A stretch of DNA of 41,308 nt from Chlorokybus atmophyticus (Eukaryota > Streptophyta > Chlorokybophyceae > Chlorokybales > Chlorokybaceae), in contig RHPI01000101.1 in assembly GCA_009103225.1 (NCBI GenBank), positions 1 through 41,308 on the forward strand, given 5' to 3'. Position numbers and translations under genes: made by a program. Each line of letters starts with the position of its first letter. The stretch's first letter is position 1. Below are positions 17,518-28,160 of this stretch, piece by piece. The notes under the pieces were generated by a model that had not been told where the DNA came from, ran no database searches, and saw only the letters and a program-made list of their open reading frames with translations.

Positions 17518-18853
17518 CCTTCCCCGACCACACCAAGCCTTTTGTGGTAATCAGTGATGCTTCCACCATGGGGTGTGGGGCAGTCCTTCTACAGGATGAC
17601 AGACAATGTGCATATATATATATGAAAGCAGAAAGTTCATTCCTGCTGAACGTAGTTACACAACCACTGAGCGAGAATTGCTTGGGGTGGTGCACGCGCA
17701 GCGCACATGACGTTGCTACTTGGAAGGTGTGGAGTTTTCAGTGATTATTGATCACAACCCGCTCACATTCTTTCATACACAACAGAACCTGTCGAGGCGG
17801 CAAGCTAGGTGGAATGAATTAATTTCTCGTTTCACTTTCACTTAGCAATATCGTCCAGGTCGCACTAATGTGGCGGATCCACTAAGGCGTGGCCCTGCTC
17901 TTTTGGCACTTACGCGCTCTCAAAGTACGCATGATGTGCAACAGCCTGAAGATCCTTCCTAAAGGAAGTGTCCACAGGTTATAACTTAGATGATTGGTTT
18001 AGCAGTCAAACTAACTTGCAACAGCTTACTGCTGTTGGCAATCTGTGGTATGAAGGGGAGCAAGTGGCAATTCCCAACTCGGGCGACTTGCGTAAGCAAT
18101 GCTTACATTCAGTGCATGACCCGCCGTATGCTGGGCATTTGGGGAAATACAAAACACTCAAAGCTGCGCAAAAGTTATACTGGTGGCCGTCAATGTCAGC
18201 TGATGTGGATTAATATGTTCGCACGCGACGTGTGTCCACGTAATAAGCCACTACGACAAAAACAAGCGGGATTGCTTAAACCATTGGTAGTTCCAGAATG
18301 AAAGTGGGATGGTGTTAGTATGGACTTGATTACTGACCTACCTGAAACAGCAGCCAAATACACTGCTGTAGTGGTTTTTGTCGACCGTTTGACCAAAATG
18401 GTGCATTTTGCTCCGTGTTGCACAACTGTGAGTGCACGGGACTTGACACATTTATTTGTGTCCACGGTGTTTCGAGTTCACGGTGTACTGCGTGAGCTTA
18501 TCACAGATCGTGATCCTCGTTTTGTCTCCAAGTTTTGAAGAGAAGTCTGTGAATTGTTGAGGGTAAAACAAAGCATGTCGACTGCTTTCCACTCGCAAAC
18601 GGACGGACAAACTGAGCGAGCAAATCAAATGCTGGAAGAAATGCTTCGCCACTATGTGGCTCCTAACCATGCTGATTGGGACAGGTACTTGCCAATGGCA
18701 GAGTTCGTTGTGAACAACGCGTGGCAGGAAAGTGTAAAGGATACCCAATTTTTCTTTCTTTCTAACTTATGGGATTCGCCCGAACACACCAGCGTCATTG
18801 CGTGTACCTCGCAATGCCCTGACTGTACCAGCGGCAAAGGAATTTGCCACTGA
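17511..18853 (+). pseudogene. pol: Element 2 pol: RNase H and integrase
   Basis: Pieces in different frames. RNase H begins with FVVISDASTMGCGAVLLQ (17511-17744) and continues out of frame with IIDHNPLTFFHTQQNLSRRQ. The integrase zinc domain shows GHLGKYKTLKAAQKLYWWPS (17968-18213). The core follows with SMDLITDLPETAAKYTAVVV (18320-18538), ITDRDPRFVSKF followed by an in-frame TGA, and HSQTDGQTERANQMLEEMLR (18554-18853). At least four stops or frameshifts are present. Confidence 0.92.
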
Positions 18854-19140
18854 TATGCAAGAAAATTTGGCTCGAGCTAAGCTATGTCTGTAAAAAACAT
18901 AGGACAGGCAAAAAGCTTATGCTGATATACATTGAAGAATGGGCACTTTCGATGTTGGCGATAAAGTTTTGCTTAACGCAAAGAACATAACCATCAAAGT
19001 TACGGGTGCTCGCAAATCGCAAACCCAATAGTTAGGTCCTTTCTCTATCACTGATAGAGTTGGCACGCACGCTTATCGACCACTCAGACGGTAGATCACA
19101 GCCTCCACCACCGCCAGTTGAGGTGGACAGCGAGCTCGAA

Positions 19141-19314
19141 TACGAGGTGGAAGGTATATTGAACCATAAGCTAAATAGTTGAGGACGCGCAACTCGCTAT
19201 TTGGTGAAATGGAAAGGGTATGGCCCAAAACATAGCAGTTGGGAAACCGACATGCATCTTACGCACTGCCGCGAGTTGCTTCGAGCTTATTGGGATTCAC
19301 GTCTTGTCTCGTAA
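19141..19314 (+). pseudogene. pol: Element 2 chromodomain
   Basis: YEVEGILNHK ... RYLVKWKGYGPKHSSWE, then a C-terminal helix, ending at TAA 19312-19314. A TGA at 19180-19182 splits the domain after its first strand. The fold places element 2 in the same chromovirus branch as element 1. Confidence 0.9.
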
Positions 19315-19448
19315 ACTGTGGGCTTGGTTTTATGACAGACTGGCGGTGCAGTTTCATTACCACCCTGTCATTTTCTGCTATCTCATTGGTTAAAATTACT
19401 CGAAATCAAGCTTGATCAACTTGAGTTCAACGAGGACGTTGAAAACCT

Positions 19449-19460
19449 AAGTGGGGGGAA
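19449..19460 (+). other. Element 2 polypurine tract
   Basis: AAGTGGGGGGAA directly precedes the right LTR. Confidence 0.85.
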
Positions 19461-19988
19461 TGTAACGAGAGCAATATTAATAGGGGTATTATTGCTACCT
19501 AAATAACACATTCTGTATGAATAAGTATCTAAATATGTTTATTTATACCTCTTTTCTACGGTTCCTCGCTTATTGAAGGCCATGATGCTTTATCATAGCT
19601 TAAATAAGTCCCTATGGGTGTAGAACCGCTTATTCAAGCCTATCTAGTGTCACATTTGATAAAATGTGATCACTATCGCGTTATGTACCTTACGATAGGT
19701 ATCTTTCGATAGGTACCTTATTGATAGGTATCTTATCTAAGCTGTGATTGGCTCACGCTAGATTTTCTAACTACCCTATCTGTAGGGTCGATGTCTGATT
19801 GTGAGTTAATTATTAAGAGGTATATACTTGATATACTCTTGATATAAAAGGTCACATTAAACTGATGTGACCTAAATTTCAGTTCTTTGCTCAATGGTGG
19901 CCACGCCGTTAAAAGGCTTATCATAGGCGGTGTGAGTGTTGGGGTAGAGGATTGAAAGGGCATCACCGGCGACGGTGGTGCTGTTACA
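19461..19988 (+). repeat. Element 2 right (3') LTR
   Basis: 528 bp, TGTAACGA ... TGTTACA. It has about 145 bp (roughly 19540-19684) that the left LTR lacks. A TATAAAAG box is at 19843-19850. ACGCG at 19989-19993 is the target duplication. Confidence 0.93.
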
Positions 19989-19993
19989 ACGCG

Positions 19994-20781
19994 CTGCAGA
20001 ATAAGTCACAGGCACTATTCTAACATAGCGCAGGCTCAACTTGAACTATCTATGTTGTGATTGATTAATGCCTTGTAAGTATGACTTTCGCAGACAAGTC
20101 ATGGCGGAAATTTAAGGTGACCGACAATGCAGACCCGGAGTGGAGGAGATACATCCATGAACTGGGCAATCCCATAATCTGGCAGATGATCGTGCAATAC
20201 TGGTCTTACGCCGTCACTACATCTGGTCGCCGGCAGTTGACAGTCAACCACCTCGCATACCTGTTGCTTACGGTGAGCACTCTAAACTGACTCACTAGCA
20301 ATTCGGGAATGCTATAGCCCCAAACTACAGGCTTGCAGACGCGCTGCAGTGAATAGTGGCTTTTAATGCCACTACGACATGCCTGTAAACTACGCGGGTG
20401 GAGCGCATCTTAAAGGGCAAGGATGGAGACCCTCTCCTAGCTGCCAGCATCGACACACATGAAGAGTACCTCAGCAAAATCAACACCATGATTATGTCAT
20501 TGAAGCGGGAGATGAGGCAACGGTACGCAGCCCTTCAGCCATTCACCTTTGTGAAACGCCGCACTGCATCTTGTGTCAAATACCTGAAAGATCCCAATTG
20601 GCGCCGGCCGCAAGAGACAGCAGCTCGTGACCCGCTCGTTGAGGCAGAAGCGGCATTTAATTGGCTGGCGCAACCGTTTGAGGAGAAAAAAGAGCAAGCT
20701 CCGGCGTCTCCGCTACATTTCCCAGCGCGTGGTGCTTTGTTTCATGATGACGTGCAAGGCGATGATGGAGAGGAGCTGTAG
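19994..20781 (+). CDS. Gene X, exons 3' of the retrotransposon insertion
   Basis: The interrupted exon resumes at 19994 (CTGCAGAAT..., reading LQN after ...MRNA). Next comes an exon from about 20092 to 20272 (KSWRKFKVTDNADPEWRRYI, IIWQMIVQYWSYAVTTSGRR), with donor ACG|GTGAGC. The terminal exon starts near 20400 and ends at the TAG ending 20781; it encodes LKGKDGDPLLAASIDTHEEY, a basic helical region (INTMIMSLKREMRQRYAALQ) and an acidic end DDGEEL. I could not make the phases of the first two joins agree, so exon edges are approximate. The function is unknown. The terminal exon is repeated inverted at 14169-15379. Confidence 0.55.
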
Positions 20782-21592
20782 CGGTTGGTAGTCCGTATAG
20801 CTGGTAGTGTACACAGCTGCAAGGCTCTTGTATCTTAGTGTTGTGCATCTTAAACCAGCCCAGTTAATCGTCATTATGCTCATGCATGTAAAAACTTTCT
20901 TATAATATACAACAGAATGGCAGGCATTTAAGTACATAACCGAACTACAAGCCTTGGCAATTGACTAAGAGACACTGTACACACCTCAGGTACCTGTACA
21001 CAGCACATGCACATAACGATGCTGGCAGTCAATGACAGTCGCGCGTAGTCATGCTATGCAAATGCATACAATCGGTTACCTTTTGTTGCTTGAAGAATGC
21101 CTTATCTTGTTGACAATAATCTAGTTGGTGCTTGTTAATTAGGCTCAATCGCCTGCGCTGCACTGGTGTGTAACCTGCAGGTGCCTGTTACATAGGCTGA
21201 GTCATTGAAGTTGGATTGATGTGTAACTTGCAGGTGCCTGTTAATTAGGTCTGGTCATTTATTAGGGCCTGATGTGTAACTTTCAGGTGCTCATTATTTA
21301 AGTATAGTCACCTGTTAAAGGCCTATTCGGTAACTTTTGAGTGCCCGTGAATTATAATTAATCACCTGTTAAGGCCTGATATGTAATTAACAGGTGCTTA
21401 TTAATTAGGCATACTCAACTGTTAAAGACTGATTTGTAACGAGAAAGGCCTGATAGTAACGAGTTAAAGTTATACTCAAGTCTTTGTATCAAGATTACAA
21501 GTAAACTAAGCCACGACAGTCCAAATAAGTATCTATTGGTGCACGGCCGTTGCTAATACTTGGTGGGCTGGCAGAGGAAACATTTGGCGACG
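20782..21592 (+). other. Gene X 3' region with minisatellite; shared repeat end
   Basis: A non-coding 3' flank. From about 21120 to 21450 it contains the same 53-bp minisatellite as 14355-14645, in opposite orientation. Similarity with the inverted copy ends abruptly at GCGACG (21587-21592). This is therefore a real element or duplication boundary. Confidence 0.75.
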
Positions 21593-22487
21593 CTGCTGCG
21601 CTTTGAGGGCTTTATCTGCGACTGCCATCAGCGCGTTGCATACGCCACGCACATGCGATGACAATCTTTTAACGGGGAGCGGCAGCAGTAACTGCGATGC
21701 CGGGACGTGGATTCTGTCACATAAGTGTTACAGGACTTGTAGCTAAAAACCCTCTACTTATTGAGGCAGACACTTGCATATTATAAATGGGGTTGCGTTT
21801 CCTAATCGGTTTGTGCGTGATGGAATGGCGTGTGCGGTTAATGATGGTGGCAGCAACAACAGCCAACATTTGCTTGTCAATGATAATAGAGTTGTCTGCA
21901 TGCCAATTGCTGCCGAGCGTGACGTGGCGCTTACTTGTTTTGCTAACGTGATAATGCTACTCAACCAAGGGAAAGGCTAAAACTGTGCACTTGATATCAT
22001 ACAGGAGATGGCGGACGGCTTCGGGCAAGTGGACGGCTTTATATGTATCTTTGTATTTAGTAAAAACAAAGATTGACAATGTCAATTGCCCTAGACGACC
22101 TAATATCAAACTTGATACAAGTTAAGCGTTGATGTCGCATTCAGGTACGGCAATGAAGGTCGGTTATCCGGTCACCGGCTGACCATATGTATGGCGAGCG
22201 GTCAATCCGTCTTTGACTGAATATAGAACTTTTACTTGCTCTAATTCAGTCTCACGATCTAAACTTGCCTAGTTACATGTTTTTTTTACATGTTTATTAA
22301 TGATAAAGCAATACTGATGTCCAAGTAAATAATGTCTTACTCTACAATGCCGCCTCACCTCACATACATTTCAAGTATTATATAACGGATTTAATCGCCT
22401 ACCCTTAAAGCATCCGCATATATTACAGGAGCAAAAACATATATTATCATGATCATAAAACACAATTTTAGTATATGCACGATACAG

Positions 22488-22546
22488 CTTATATATATAT
22501 ATATATATACATATACACACACATACACACGCGCACACATACACAG
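22488..22546 (+). repeat. TA/CA microsatellite, copy 1
   Basis: (TA)n followed by imperfect (CA)n; repeated at 31940-31998 in copy 2. It explains the YIYIYI and HTHT frames here. Confidence 0.9.
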
Positions 22547-23053
22547 GTTGTATGCAAAAAGCGCCATAAAAAACAAATCACGCCATGTATGCATAACTGT
22601 ATTTTATTACTGCAATTGTTTACAAACATATTTGCTGATCCTTGCTTAATTATAATGACATAAATGATTGGATTTCAGTTGCAAAAATCAGTACTATGCA
22701 TATTACATGAAACTATATGGGTATGTAACACTGGAGTTGTTGAATTATACACCAACATGTGGGTGAGGTATATCACCTTTCATAATGAAGTAACATGAAT
22801 AATCAATCAAGGATGTTTACAGATATGTAGCATATCAATTACTCTTCGCGCGAAGCGCCCGACATTTTTAGTATCTTACGTACGCCATGTCAGCAACTTT
22901 GCTTTTTCATCAGTTACTCTACTTGGAGATTTTGAGTTATTACAAGAAGTGTGTTAAAGAGGTACAAGACTTGACCATGACTTGCTGCTTCAATCAGCTT
23001 ATATATCTGTGACATACTTCTGTGACACCACCAATCTGCCGCGGTGGATGGCA

Positions 23054-23371
23054 TACCGTACTTGCCCGGATAGCCCCCCTATACTTAGAAGCCCCTCCGA
23101 CCGTTTATGAGCCCCCCATTGCTCAATGCAACTTATTGTGCCCGTCGAGTTACGCCGGCTGCGCTCGGGTTACGCTTTTACATGTGCGAGTCGCGCGCGT
23201 CCAGTGTCATGTCACACCTGACGCGCGCGACTCCCACATGCAGCAGCGTAACTCGCGCTAAGAGGCCCCCCCTGTGCAATAGGAGCCCCCCCCGAATACA
23301 AGCCCCCTTCATTAAAAGGGGTGGGGGGCTTTGTTAAAAAAGGGGAGGCTTCTATCCGGGCAATTACGGTA
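23054..23371. mobile_element. MITE-like element with terminal inverted repeats, copy 1
   Basis: The ends are TACCGTACTTGCCCGGATAG and the inverse of TACCGTAATTGCCCGGATAG, 19 of 20 matching. TA at both outer edges would be the target duplication, leaving a 314-bp core. The body is much more GC-rich than its flanks. It has runs of C and G at opposite ends and an internal perfect inverted repeat GAGTCGCGCGCGTC / GACGCGCGCGACTC. No coding capacity. The features fit a non-autonomous DNA transposon, perhaps Tc1/mariner-like by its TA site. Confidence 0.75.
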
Positions 23372-24814
23372 ATCATGGTATTGTACGCTCAAATGATATA
23401 AAAGTAATTATACACAAGCATCAACGGTTACAAACCAAACACATGATATAAAAGCTTGCGCGCAAGCTTTGCACATATATATGCAGTGGCTGTATGCTTA
23501 TTTGCATGGAGAAGATCAAGAAGAAAATGTTTCTGCTTATATACGCGTGCAGCGCGTAAGCTTTTGCACATAAGACGTAATCTCTTGCAATGCATGTTAA
23601 TGAAATACACGTATAAAATCTTACATGAGTTACCCGCAAGCTAATATATACAAATGTAGTCGTATTATATTATACATTCTTTAATAATTGTAGCACTATT
23701 GCGTTTGGTCAATCAAACATCTCGATTCAATAAAATGTACAAGGTACATCGATGATGTATCAACACATACATTTATATGTTCAATGTGCAAGAAGTGCGC
23801 AAGCTTTTGCACATTAAACGAATAAAAATGCATTGGATTTCCTTTTTATATTGGCTGCTCTACTTGCCAAGCATGCTTATAATTCATATTTCAATAAAAA
23901 GCAATTCAATCGTGACTTGCTGCCGTAAGAGGTTGCATAATCATTTGAAGTTGTTACCGTGACATCGCTTGTTAGCAATACATTGTTATAGAGCGACGGC
24001 CATGGTATTCATCGCAGTCAGCCGGACAATTCTAACATATATATTATTATTCCCCGAAGATGAATCGGTGACTCGAAGTGCACTCGATGCAATACGAGCT
24101 TCTCTCTCCATAATTGCCTGTTCTCTTCAAAACTTAAGGCCCGACTTTGTACTTACTAGAAATTGGACCCGAAATACCGAATACAACACATGTCAGTGAC
24201 ATGATGTCACCACCAGTGGCTTCCTTTCGGGTGGGGCCGAATTGGCCGGGCCGATGGTTCATCAGCCGGCCGAAGCACATAATGTGTTGTGGTCGGAAGT
24301 TTTGTGTCGCCTAAAATACTCAGACTCAGGGGGAAACAGGGGTTGGGAATCCCTTCAGGATTCCATGCGGCACGTGCGGTAGCTCAGTATCAGCACGTTA
24401 GCATCTGCGGCGTTCGTGCACCAATTGTAAGCCGTCAGCTCGTCAGCATTTGCTGCTTTGCACGTCACGTTACGCATGCTGCACGTTACGTGCCTCTTTC
24501 AGCAATTGTTTCAAATAGTTTGTTTGACAGCGTTTAACCGCGTCCTTTGAATTAACCGTGGTTTGTGTCAAACAGTGGCTTGTGGCCTGGCTGGACTACT
24601 GGGCTGCTGTTAGCCTGCTCCCACCAGGCCGATTGGGTGTGCGTGTGTCTTGGTCTGGCCTGGTCGGCGTGTCCTGCTTCACAGGCCTGAGCTAATTTGC
24701 CATTTCAATTTGCTACGTTCTCGCCCTTCTTGCTTACGTGGTCTTTCGTAGTCTGGTGCAGCTCCGCACAGCAGTGGTCTGGCCTAGTCTGGTCTCCTCT
24801 GCGCCCTTGCAGCC

Positions 24815-27457
24815 ATGAGGCTGGAGGCGGGCGTCGCGGAGGCCAACGGTCACGTGATGAGCAACGGCGATGTGGTGCTCAGCAACGGCGATGCCCACAG
24901 CGACCACCACCACGACAACCAGCGCCCAGTGAAGCTCATCATCGATACCGATCCGGGCGTTGATGATGCCCTTGCTCTCTTTATGGCTTTCCAACGATCA
25001 GACCTTTACAAGGTACTCAACAACAAACACAGCCATGTTGCAAGTGTGAGTAAGTCGGTTTGCTTTCCTTATTGACAGCATTTCTTTCCGCATCAACATT
25101 GTTGCTCGCACTGGCTAAAAGAAAGTGCACAGTAGATGGTATGATAAAGTTGCTCAGCAAAAAGCGGTTACAAACAAGAATGCGCACACTTGTTTGTGAG
25201 GCCCGCGTATGGGAAGAACTCTTAGCATAGAAGGTCTAAGCTTACATCTGTCATTGTTTGTACAGTCAGCTCACACGAATAACTCCAATGCACATTAATA
25301 AAACTGCACGCAGGTCATACTTGTGATGTAGGAGAAACAGAAGAAGACTAACTTGATGCAGCTAACTTTGAATTGTAGGTAAACCAATGCGCAAAAAACC
25401 ATTGCAGGGAATTACGCACACAGTATATCATGTTGCACAAAGCACAGAGCGCGACAAGGTGTTACTTGAGATGTATAGTGGAGCAAAGACTGTGTGAACT
25501 GAGTCATCTCCGCACTCTAAAACCAGACAATGTCTGTGGGAATCAACAAGAGATCATGCAGTCATGGTTGTGTGAAGTGAGCCTTTCATGCAGGTTGTGG
25601 CGTTGACAACGATTTTTGGCAACGTGCACACCCCGCTGGCAACGCAGAATGCACTGCGGCTGGTGGAGCGGGCAGGTGCAGCCGCGGAGGGTGTGGCCGT
25701 TGTTCAGGGCGCCCTCGGGCCCCTGGGTGACGGCATTGTCAAGCGCGTCGCTGACTTTGTGCACGGGAAGGTACTATCAGTGGCAGTGACAATGCGAGCA
25801 TCAAGTGTTGAAGTATGTCACCGTGTTGGAAGCAGTGTGACTGGCGAGGATCAGTGGCCTGTGCAACATGACATTGGTGTTCCTTGATTGTTGCCTTGCC
25901 AATGGAGCAAGTGGCATGTATGTGGCATGTGTAGCTGCTCAATCAAGCTCAATCAACTGCATCGCTGTTTGGGAGAACACATTAGTTACTTCGCATTCAC
26001 AACTGTCTGCCAACTGTTACACAGCCAGTGCCAATCGCTACGAACAGATGTCACTCGTCAGGTGTCATTAACATCGTTTGTAGACATAAGTGTCGAACTG
26101 TGAGACACTTGCATATTAGCTGTTTACCAGCTAGTAATATTCCATGCTGACTGGCCGTAACAGGCCACTTACAGGTTATTACTGCCAGTCAGCTGTTGGT
26201 AACAGCTGTTACCCACAGCTTGGTAGTGACAGCTGTTATCAGCTGTGAGTTCATTGTTGTTCTGATGACGTTGCACAACGAGGTGTTTACTGCAGCCAAG
26301 TATAGCCGCTAATTCTGGTAACAGGGCTAATTCTGGCAGCACCGGGTCGTCAATGAACATTGCTACAGCAACAATTGGATGTAGCCGTGTTTGAGAGTGA
26401 GTTTGTTTGCTCAACCTCGCATCCATGTACAGGACGGCCTTGGTAACACGTTCCCTTCTCCGCCTAGTGGCACTCCTTTGCCCGGCACGAGCGCAGCACA
26501 GTACCTCGTGGACGCGGCTAACGCATCCCCGGGGGAGCTCACCGTTCTCGCCCTTGGACCCCTCACCAACCTTGCGCTTGCGCTACGCATCGACCCCAAT
26601 TGGCCCAAGAAGGTGTGTTTTTGTGCTCTATGCACAAAATGCTGGTGCAACGCCGACACAACCCTTGTGTCGCTCATGTGTCGAGTACTGCATGGGTGCT
26701 TTTGGTTGGTCAGCACAGTTGCTTACGAGATGCGACCTTGTCATAACTCTGCAGGTGAAGAAAATTGTGGTGTTGGGTGGTGCTTTCTTCGTCAACGGCA
26801 ATGTCAATCCAGCTGCCGAAGCCAACATTGCCGGCGATGCTGAGGCTGCAGACATTGTCTTTGGGTGCGGGGAGAATGTTTACGTTGTCGGTCTCAACGT
26901 TACCACAGGTACATTGCTTACACATTCTAGTACTGAAAGGGGTTGTTGTGTGTCAAACAAACACCTGTGTTGTTGCGTATGCAGAGGTGTACTTGACGGA
27001 CAAGGACCTGGACCACATCAAAGAGTCAAACTCGAAACATGGGGCGTATTGCCATGAGATATGCCAGTTTTACATGGGCTACCACAAGACGGCATTCGGG
27101 CTACCCGGCGTGTACCTCCACGACCCCACTGCTCTTGTCGCCATCACGCACCCACACCTTTTCACGTGGGCTCATGGCGCTGTCCGCGTTGTCACTGAAG
27201 GCCTTGCCCACGGTGAAACCATCATGGACGCCGGCGGAAAAAAGTGAGCTGTTGTTCGTGTGCGCGTGCATGCATGCACATACGTGTGCGTGCATGTTGT
27301 TGGGTGTTTCGCTGGCGTTGGTACTGATTGTTGTTTGTGTGTCTGCAGTTGGTATGTGGAGAACCCATGGATGGGAAGGCCGGCGATAGCCGTTGCAGTG
27401 AAGGTGCAAGCGCCCGAGGTTGTGCAGCTCGTGAAGGAGTCTCTCATGCAACAATGA
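24815..27457 (+). CDS. Inosine/uridine-type nucleoside hydrolase, copy 1
   Basis: Hydrolyses the N-glycosidic bond of ribonucleosides (uridine/inosine type) to base and ribose, in nucleoside salvage. Six exons join in perfect phase: 24815-25012, 25594-25770, 26433-26612, 26755-26908, 26985-27243 and 27349-27457, giving 358 residues. The N-terminus (1-38) is an unconserved NGD/His-rich extension. The calcium-binding signature DTDPGVDDA is at 44-52. Other blocks are LTTIFGNVHTPLATQNALRL, the DGLGN segment at the start of exon 3, LALGPLTNLALAL, the NVNPAAEANIAGDAEAADIV segment in exon 4, and HDPTA near residues 282-286 (catalytic His and calcium Asp). All key residues are present and the length fits plant-type enzymes. 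Substrate preference cannot be read from sequence. Introns are bounded by GT and AG. Confidence 0.93.
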
Positions 27458-27821
27458 CTGGTTGGCCGCCCAGTGAGGCAAGGGGAGGGGTGTAGGTTAG
27501 GAGGGGTGAAATGCAACATGGCATGCAGATGTACATTTGTAGATTAGTCTCAGGTGATTCTTGCATCTGGCAGGTCGTGTATGAGTGCCTCCTGCAGATG
27601 CTTTGGTAGTGTTTGGGTCAATAGTATGTGCCAGCAGTAGTGGCACTCCACTGTGTTGTAAGGCACTAGTGGGGCTCCGTTGCTCATTATGTAATTACCA
27701 CTGGCAATGGGCCAGTGTTTGGTGTTTTGGAGGCACAGGGGCTGATCTCTATCTGCGTTTGTACGCGGTGCCAGCTGTGAGACACACACATGCTAATATG
27801 TGTGTTTGTGGTGTCTATCAG
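27458..27821 (+). other. 3' flank of nucleoside hydrolase, copy 1
   Basis: No coding signal. It presumably contains the 3' UTR. TGTAA, the usual green-algal poly(A) signal, occurs near 27656, about 200 bp after the stop; whether it is used is a guess. Confidence 0.35.
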
Positions 27822-28024
27822 ATGGCATATGATGTTGAACTTGGTCAGGCTGGTAGGAATACACACAATGCACAACAACAACAACAACAACAACCACAAA
27901 CGCTAGCCACCGCGCAAAGTGATCGTGTGCAACTTCCACCTGCAACAGTGGCGAAAGTAGCCAAGACTGTCGCCTCCATGCGTATATCTGCCAGGATTGA
28001 GAGGACAAGAAGAAAAGCAAGATG
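27822..28024 (+). CDS. Possible first coding exon of the kinase-like gene, copy 1
   Basis: ATG at 27822 directly follows an acceptor-like CTATCAG. The frame encodes MAYDVELGQAGRN, a glutamine run from CAA repeats, and a basic helical region (PATVAKVAKTVASMRISARI) ending at donor AAGATG|GTGAGT. It is the nearest upstream coding block on the same strand as the kinase-like exons. The link to them is inference. A possible glycine-run exon lies between (about 28215-28294, GGCGGA repeats, donor GCTG|GTGAGG). Confidence 0.4.
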
Positions 28025-28160
28025 GTGAGTTGCTAGTGGCCGGCCCCCGCCTTAGGCCAGCTCGCCAACAACAAGCGGGAGGGGTAGAGAGGAAACGTGC
28101 GAGTCAGCTGACGGTGAGTGGCCGATGGCCGGCCTCAGCCTAGGCTCGCTCGCCAACAAC
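28025..28160 (+). repeat. Imperfect duplication with GTGAG...CTCGCCAACAACA, copy 1
   Basis: 28025-28073 and 28111-28160 share GTGAGT, GGCCGGCC and CTCGCCAACAACA in the same order. It also provides two tandem donor-like GTGAGT sites. Confidence 0.5.

Larger units (their letters stand above)
12022..19988 (+). mobile_element. Element 2: decayed Ty3/gypsy chromovirus
   Basis: A plus-strand LTR retrotransposon bounded by LTRs at 12022-12405 and 19461-19988, with target duplication ACGCG at 12017-12021 and 19989-19993. PBS, gag, protease, RT, RNase H, integrase, chromodomain and polypurine tract are in the standard order. Pol has many in-frame stops and frameshifts, gag has stop codons and a 1.2-kb foreign insertion, and the LTRs differ much more than those of element 1. 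It is therefore the older insertion and clearly dead. It landed in an exon of gene X. Confidence 0.96.
21593..24814 (+). other. Long intergenic region, copy 1
   Basis: No gene is supported here. It is mostly AT-rich. It holds a TA/CA microsatellite (about 22488-22546), a MITE-like element (23054-23371), the palindrome AAAGCTTGCGCGCAAGCTTT (23451-23470) with the related AAGCTTTTGCACAT at about 23554 and 23808, and a GC-richer stretch just upstream of the nucleoside hydrolase ATG that probably contains its promoter. No TATA box was convincing. Short ORFs occur on both strands with no protein-like composition. Confidence 0.55.

Noticed and set aside
20081-20098. GTAAGT...GCAG at 20077-20096 as an intron
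   Set aside because: About 20 bp long; too short. Only the acceptor is taken as plausible.
800-21592. Terminal inverted repeats joining the right end of gene X (GCGACG) to the left flank (CGACGTCGCG near 945)
   Set aside because: Only a few bases match and they are within a common CG palindrome; not enough to call element ends.
21758-21980. Overlapping 68-codon ORFs on both strands at the start of the duplicated block
   Set aside because: Mirror frames of the same DNA, no splice context, no protein-like motif.
24380-24410. GTAGCTCAGTATCAG as a tRNA D-arm
   Set aside because: No acceptor stem, anticodon arm or T-arm can be paired around it.
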